Of a DNA stretch of 48,308 nt, positions 44,045 through 48,308 are shown piece after piece. The position numbers and the translations under genes are program-made. The notes under the pieces were generated by a model. That model worked only from the letters and a program-made list of their open reading frames with translations, did not search any database and had not been told where the DNA came from. The stretch lies in contig CASFRS010000014.1 in assembly GCA_949297125.1 (NCBI GenBank), positions 1-48,308 on the forward strand, written 5' to 3'. This stretch comes from an uncultured Bacteroidales bacterium. GTDB lineage: Bacteria > Bacteroidota > Bacteroidia > Bacteroidales > G3-4614. Every line of letters starts with the position of its first letter. Positions within the stretch are counted from its first letter, which is position 1.

Positions 44045-46783
44045 ATGAAAAAGCAGATATTACTTCTTCTCCTCTTCCTGTTTGTTGCGGAAGGCGTTTG
44101 CCCGCAGCTGCGCAGGGCCATGCTCGTGGATATGAAAAAGGAACGGGTACGGATTTACGACGGCGGAGTCCCCGGACAGAAATACCGTTGTCGGGAGAAA
44201 ACGCATCTGCCCGATACGGTTTACGGTATAAGCATAAAAAAACAGCACGGGTGGTATGCCCCGCTAAAGACGGTATCGGAAGAGACTGCACGGCATCATG
44301 CCCTGGTTTACAGGTTTACGGAAAGGAATGCCAAGGGGCGTTGGTGCAAAATGGAGACCGTAAACGGTCGCGGGGCTTATGTGCCCTCGGGATTGAGCCC
44401 GTACATATTGAACATATACGCTTCCGATTCCGACCTTTCGGCCGATGCCAAATGGGTTGAGACGTTGAAAACCACATGCGTGTTTGAACTTGTGCCCGAC
44501 CAGTCGGGAGTAAACCTGATTCAGGAACGCGCCCTCGACAAGTACGGAAATATAGTCTATCTCTTTTCCCGGACGCCGATAGGGCCGGACAAGGAAGGGC
44601 GCGAACAGTATGTGGGGTCATACAAGGACTGTTACGGCTTGCCGGCCGAAATGCGGAACGACCCCGGCTATACTTACGGCACGCTTGTGATGATAACGGA
44701 AGATGAATGGGGAAACGACCGTATGGTGGAGTATATGGATGCTTCCGGAGCTATCAAACTCAACTCGGCGGGTGTTGCGGCCGAATGCTATATCTATGAT
44801 GCCGAAGGAAGGGTGCTGAGAAAGGAGCTGCGCGATGCAAACGGGATGCTTGCTGCCGACAATACGGGGAACTGCGGTTGCGAATACTCCTGGGCCGGTT
44901 ACGATATGACGGCTGTAACGTATATGGATACGGAGTGGAAGCCGATGCGGACATACTCTGCCCGCATATCGGACGTGAACGGCGGCGTTGTACGGATTAA
45001 CCGCAGGCATGACCGTTATGGCCGTACGGCGGAACTGTCTTATACGTCGGCCGACGGCATTGTCCCCGATTGCAACGCTTCCGGAATACACAAAATAGCA
45101 TACACCTATAACGCTTATGGCGATGTTGCCGCCATCCGGTTCTACGATACGGAGATGCGGCCGATAAATAACCGGCATACCGGCATAGCCGTCGTGAAGA
45201 TGGAATATGATACCGTGGGGCGGCTGACGGAGTTGTTGAACCTGGACAAGGATGAGAATCCGGCGGTAACCGAATTGTATCCCTCGCGCAAGCGCAACGT
45301 GTACGGCGAAAACGGCGAGTTGGTCCGGATTGAGGAGTATTCGGCGCATACCGGACTTGAAGAACTGGTGTACAAGTATGAAAAGAGCGACGACCGTATA
45401 TACGAGATGCTTGGCGACGGGACGTACGAAATTGACTCGCTCGATGCCAGGGGGCGTCTGGTTTCAGTAGCTTATTACGATTATGACGGAAGCCGGCGAA
45501 CTACATTGGCGGGATGGGCGGAAAGGACGGTGGAGTATGACGACTGCGCGGGGAGAACCGTACAGACGGGGGTGTACCTCGATTCTGACGGCGAACCCGT
45601 GAATGTCGGGGATACCGGAGCGAAGCATGTGAAAGAGACCGATTCCCTCTCCTGTATGTCGAAGAGTTATTATTACGATAAGCGCGGCAATCTGATTGAA
45701 ACTGTCGCAACTGTTTTCGATACGGCTTTTGCAAAGGTGGAAAGCATTTACGATATAAACGGATTCGGCGTTCCGTGCCGTTCGGGCGGATATAAGGGAC
45801 TGAGGTGGTACAGGGCGGACGCGATGTATTCGTGCAAAGACGAGTTTTCTTCATTTATGGGAAGGGACGAATTCGGCGAACGCGATTATATCGATGTCGC
45901 ATCGGGCCCGCTCTATTATTACCAGCGCATAAGCGCAAAAGGGCATAACAAGTATTACGACGAAAACAACGATGTTATTGCCGATTTCAATATGTTGCGC
46001 GATGAGTTGCCCAAAGTGATGAGCATCGAGGTAACGGACAGTGCGGCATATGCGGCAGGCATAAAGGACAATGACGTCATACTGGTTTACGGCGATTATG
46101 CGGCCGACTTTGCAGAAATTCCCACGTTGGACGATTTCATGTCCGAGTGGGCAATGTGCTCCGTTTTTGGCGCGGGGAAGGAGCGGCGGATGGTGGTGTT
46201 CAGGGTCGACCCCGCTACCCTTGAATACGGACTGGTAGAGATTCCCTCCCTCAAAGGCCGGGATTCCGAATTGGGCTTTACCGCCCATGTAAGGTATCTG
46301 ACAAAAAAGCAGAAAAAGAGGATAGAGGAGGCGATTGATGAAAATATAAAGTCGGATGCACCGCTTGTAGCGTGGGGCGATTTTGACAAAGGGTGTGTAT
46401 ATGCAGGGGATAATCCTGTTGTAATAGCCTTCCCCGAAACGGTCAGGAATGCACGTTATATGCCGTTCCGGCAAATGGTGCCGTCTCCTGCAATATTGCT
46501 CGCATCGCGTGTGAAGGACAAAGATATGGCGTGGCGTTACGGTATGGATTTGGAGGCGTTTTCGGATATACAGGCATTCAAGAAGTTGAAAACGGCCGTT
46601 TATGTTGCATGCGATTATCTGTTCACCTGCGACATGAAGAATACTGCGGCATTTGAACAGAAGAGGGAGAGTGTGGATGCCGTCTGGCTTTACTGTTATG
46701 TAAACGACCATATATACAGGCAGATACTTAAACTGGGGAAAAAGGCCGAAAAGATGCATTGGGGCAAGTACCGCGGCAAATAG
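44045..46783 (+). CDS. exported paralogue of the STAND receptor region with PDZ-like domain
   Basis: A 912-residue exported protein: signal peptide (about 1-20; Cys19 is not in a good lipobox), a long YD-like repeat body homologous to the preceding gene (VYRFTERNAKGRW, VPDQSGVNLIQERALDKYGNIVY, GSYKDCYGLPAEMR, DNTGNCGCEYSW), further repeats to about residue 640, and a PDZ-like domain at about 655-735 (DSAAYAAGIKDNDVILVYG) related to the one at the end of the STAND protein. About 175 more residues (to WGKYRGK) form a distinct C-terminal alpha/beta region not seen in the paralogues. It starts seven bases after the 377-residue gene. No enzyme motif is recognised; it may be a soluble binding partner of the receptor. 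Confidence 0.8.
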   Translation: MKKQILLLLLFLFVAEGVCPQLRRAMLVDMKKERVRIYDGGVPGQKYRCREKTHLPDTVYGISIKKQHGWYAPLKTVSEETARHHALVYRFTERNAKGRWCKMETVNGRGAYVPSGLSPYILNIYASDSDLSADAKWVETLKTTCVFELVPDQSGVNLIQERALDKYGNIVYLFSRTPIGPDKEGREQYVGSYKDCYGLPAEMRNDPGYTYGTLVMITEDEWGNDRMVEYMDASGAIKLNSAGVAAECYIYDAEGRVLRKELRDANGMLAADNTGNCGCEYSWAGYDMTAVTYMDTEWKPMRTYSARISDVNGGVVRINRRHDRYGRTAELSYTSADGIVPDCNASGIHKIAYTYNAYGDVAAIRFYDTEMRPINNRHTGIAVVKMEYDTVGRLTELLNLDKDENPAVTELYPSRKRNVYGENGELVRIEEYSAHTGLEELVYKYEKSDDRIYEMLGDGTYEIDSLDARGRLVSVAYYDYDGSRRTTLAGWAERTVEYDDCAGRTVQTGVYLDSDGEPVNVGDTGAKHVKETDSLSCMSKSYYYDKRGNLIETVATVFDTAFAKVESIYDINGFGVPCRSGGYKGLRWYRADAMYSCKDEFSSFMGRDEFGERDYIDVASGPLYYYQRISAKGHNKYYDENNDVIADFNMLRDELPKVMSIEVTDSAAYAAGIKDNDVILVYGDYAADFAEIPTLDDFMSEWAMCSVFGAGKERRMVVFRVDPATLEYGLVEIPSLKGRDSELGFTAHVRYLTKKQKKRIEEAIDENIKSDAPLVAWGDFDKGCVYAGDNPVVIAFPETVRNARYMPFRQMVPSPAILLASRVKDKDMAWRYGMDLEAFSDIQAFKKLKTAVYVACDYLFTCDMKNTAAFEQKRESVDAVWLYCYVNDHIYRQILKLGKKAEKMHWGKYRGK

Positions 46784-46888
46784 TCCGTTGCCTTGCAATG
46801 TGCAATGCCTTTCCATGCGGCGGAGTGCGGGGAGAAAGTGCGGGAGGGAGTGAAGCAGAACGAGTTTAACATAAAATTATATGAGAAA

Positions 46889-48049
46889 ATGAAGCGAATA
46901 TTGTTATCGATTATGACCCTTTTGTTCTGCCATGCCGGTATTGCGGCACAAGGGCAAGAACAGCAATACGGACAACTTTATGTGGCCGACCACCTTACGC
47001 TCGATTCTATCAAACTGGGTACGGTCGGGAAGAGCCTTAGTTCGGACGAGAACGCCATTATGGTCGCAAACGGCGATACTTTGCGCCTGGCAGGCATGGA
47101 CGGGGATGCCCCGATTGTGGAATATCGCGGCAAGCAATACAAGACGTATGCAAGTTACCTGCGTTTTGTGGCGGATAACGAGGCCGGCGACGGCAACGTG
47201 GCGCAGGACGAATACGATGCCCGTTACCATTCGGATATGGGACACTTCTTCTATACGCCGGTACCTATGACGGTAGCCCTTTTGCTTTTGGTCGTTGCCG
47301 GGATAATGATGCTTTGGGTGAAGCGTGCGGAAACCATGTCCGGGGCTGTTAAGCCGCTAGCCGTGCTTATTGCGGCCATATTGGGCGCAAGTATACTGGA
47401 AATAATGATGCTGATGTATACCGACGATATTACATGGTGGTGCGAGTCGGCAAGTTTCTGGGTGTCGATGCTGTTCATGTTGCCGGCCATGCTGGCCCTG
47501 GCAATCCAGTTGTATGTGGGATTCGGAATCAGGAACAAACTGGAAGAACTGACCGGACGCAAGTTGTCGTTGAAAGCCGCATTCCTCAGTGTGCCGATAG
47601 CGTTGGTACTGATGTTCATTGTAGCTGTCATGCATTACGGCGACTTCGTCCAGGGAACGGTATTCCTTGTTACGATAGTTGTGTGCGCATTGTATTCGTG
47701 GTTCCGGAACGGACGTGGACTGGGTGTGGTGTCGGGACTGGCCTACACGCTGTTCAATTTCATATACGCCGTCGGCGCACTTGTTGCCATAGCAATACTC
47801 ATAGCCATAATATGGAACATGTTCTTGATAGTACTGCCTTACCTGCTAATCGGTGCAGCAGCCGTTGCCGCCTTCTTCCTCATGGCTAAGGGACCGGTCG
47901 CCCCGAGCGCCGCGCCGGCACGCAATAATGGCGACACGTGGACCAACATCGACGGGCATTGGGGCACTAAGCATTCCGACGGTTCGTTTACAACCGATGG
48001 CGTAACCTACAAGCAGGATGGGATTACCGGCGAATGGAAAAAGAAATAG
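46889..48049 (+). CDS. polytopic membrane protein with exported N-terminal domain, last gene of the SIR2-TIR/STAND operon
   Basis: A 386-residue protein. A signal peptide (about 1-23, MKRILLSIMTLLFCHAGIAA) leads to an about 95-residue outside domain (QLYVADHLTLDS, IMVANGDTLRLAGMDGD), then seven or eight hydrophobic helices from about residue 120 to 340, and a short tail with paired tryptophans (WTNIDGHWGTKHSDGSF, GEWKKK). No transporter signature is seen. It lies 105 bases after the 912-residue gene on the same strand with no terminator between, so it is likely the end of the operon. A membrane effector (ion leak), an anchor or a sensor partner are all possible; an upstream ATG at 46793 is rejected because it hides the signal peptide. 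Confidence 0.75.
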   Translation: MKRILLSIMTLLFCHAGIAAQGQEQQYGQLYVADHLTLDSIKLGTVGKSLSSDENAIMVANGDTLRLAGMDGDAPIVEYRGKQYKTYASYLRFVADNEAGDGNVAQDEYDARYHSDMGHFFYTPVPMTVALLLLVVAGIMMLWVKRAETMSGAVKPLAVLIAAILGASILEIMMLMYTDDITWWCESASFWVSMLFMLPAMLALAIQLYVGFGIRNKLEELTGRKLSLKAAFLSVPIALVLMFIVAVMHYGDFVQGTVFLVTIVVCALYSWFRNGRGLGVVSGLAYTLFNFIYAVGALVAIAILIAIIWNMFLIVLPYLLIGAAAVAAFFLMAKGPVAPSAAPARNNGDTWTNIDGHWGTKHSDGSFTTDGVTYKQDGITGEWKKK

Positions 48050-48072
48050 CCTAATAACGAAGCCGTAAATCA

Positions 48073-48131
48073 AGAATCCGCTCCTTGCTATTGTCCCGAT
48101 AATAAGAGGCTGTCAGCAAGGAGCGGATTCT
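48073..48131 (+). terminator. 17-bp inverted repeat, probable shared terminator
   Basis: A perfect 17-bp palindromic pair AGAATCCGCTCCTTGCT (48073-48089) and AGCAAGGAGCGGATTCT (48115-48131) with a 25-base loop, between two convergent genes. There is no strong T-run, so besides a terminator it could be the trace of a small mobile element. Confidence 0.6.
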
Positions 48132-48137
48132 GTATTG

Positions 48138-48181
48138 TACCACCTATTTTGGTGGTATATATTTTATTGGTGGTATATATT
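48138..48181. repeat. AT-rich direct repeat with hairpin
   Basis: TTGGTGGTATATATT occurs at 48149-48163 and 48167-48181 (18-base period). The complementary TACCACC at 48138-48144 can pair with the GGTGGTA of either copy. The second copy overlaps the stop codon of the minus-strand gene at the window edge. Confidence 0.7.
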
Positions 48182-48308
48182 ATAGTTTAGTCAGCAAAAC
48201 CTGCCATTTACCAGTTTTCCGTGAGCCTGAGCGTATGATATATCCTTTTTCTTGAAGCGATTTCATGTGCTTTTGCACGGCAGAGCGGTTTATGCCGAGC
48301 ATTTCTGC
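48180..48308 (-). CDS. C-terminal end of a winged-helix (HTH) protein, cut by window edge
   Basis: The last 42 codons of a minus-strand gene, with its stop at 48180-48182. The visible residues AEMLGINRSAVQKHMKSLQE and KGYIIRSGSRKTGKW form a helix-turn-helix plus wing (LGINRSAVQKHMKSLQEKG is a clear recognition helix pattern). Such wHTH ends are typical of Bacteroidota AlbA_2/RecG-C-type ATP-binding proteins and Fic-like regulators. It converges on the STAND operon and is closer to a mobile or regulatory gene than to housekeeping. Confidence 0.75.
   Translation of the reverse strand, partial: AEMLGINRSAVQKHMKSLQEKGYIIRSGSRKTGKWQVLLTKL

Noticed and set aside
1..48308. tRNA, rRNA or known riboswitch
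   Set aside because: By eye no cloverleaf-like T-arm motif or rRNA segment was found; a covariance-model search (tRNAscan-SE, Rfam) would be needed to exclude these.

Overview
The window is about 48 kb of chromosome from a member of the Bacteroidota, most likely Bacteroidales and perhaps a relative of Alistipes/Rikenellaceae (the family level is inference). Signs are: several promoters of the Bacteroidetes form TTTG-N18-20-TAnnTTTG, genes mostly without Shine-Dalgarno sequences, a SecA of about 1100 residues, a bacterial-type Pgi of about 435 residues, and exported proteins ending in a type IX secretion (T9SS)-like C-terminal tail.

Layout. 1-5 kb, minus strand: a Na+-dependent (NSS) transporter, a tiny membrane protein, folP, cdaA (c-di-AMP synthase) and fba with its own promoter and terminator. 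5.0-6.4 kb: a PAP2 phosphatase with an added barrel-like C-terminus. 6.5-12.1 kb: an accessory cassette of one small minus-strand gene and three plus-strand genes that look like phage internal virion or polyvalent proteins, including a 1290-residue protein with a 63-residue tandem repeat. No integrase, terminase, portal or capsid gene is nearby. 12.4-16.9 kb: rhaM-like gene, an MscS channel, a DUF4105 protein and a PafA-like phosphatase homologue that seems to have lost its active site; then secA. 20.5-29.9 kb: two large paralogous discoidin/B-repeat secreted proteins flank a GT90 glycosyltransferase, a sodium:solute symporter and pgi. 30.1-37.2 kb: a BadF-type sugar kinase, murF, a CCA-adding-type nucleotidyltransferase, a Nudix protein, ferritin and a membrane MutS-like ATPase.

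37.2-48.0 kb is the region of greatest interest. A RyR-domain protein is followed, after a 416-base gap, by a tightly packed run of plus-strand genes: a SIR2-like/TIR fusion, a 1184-residue STAND NTPase carrying a transmembrane segment and a large extracytoplasmic part ending in a PDZ-like domain, two exported proteins homologous to that extracytoplasmic part, and a polytopic membrane protein with an exported N-terminal domain. The parts suggest an immune or signalling system in which an envelope-facing receptor is built into a STAND ATPase and linked to a TIR NADase-type effector, with secreted paralogues of the receptor made from the same operon. This is a hypothesis from domain content and gene order. 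The window ends in the C-terminus of a convergent winged-helix protein.
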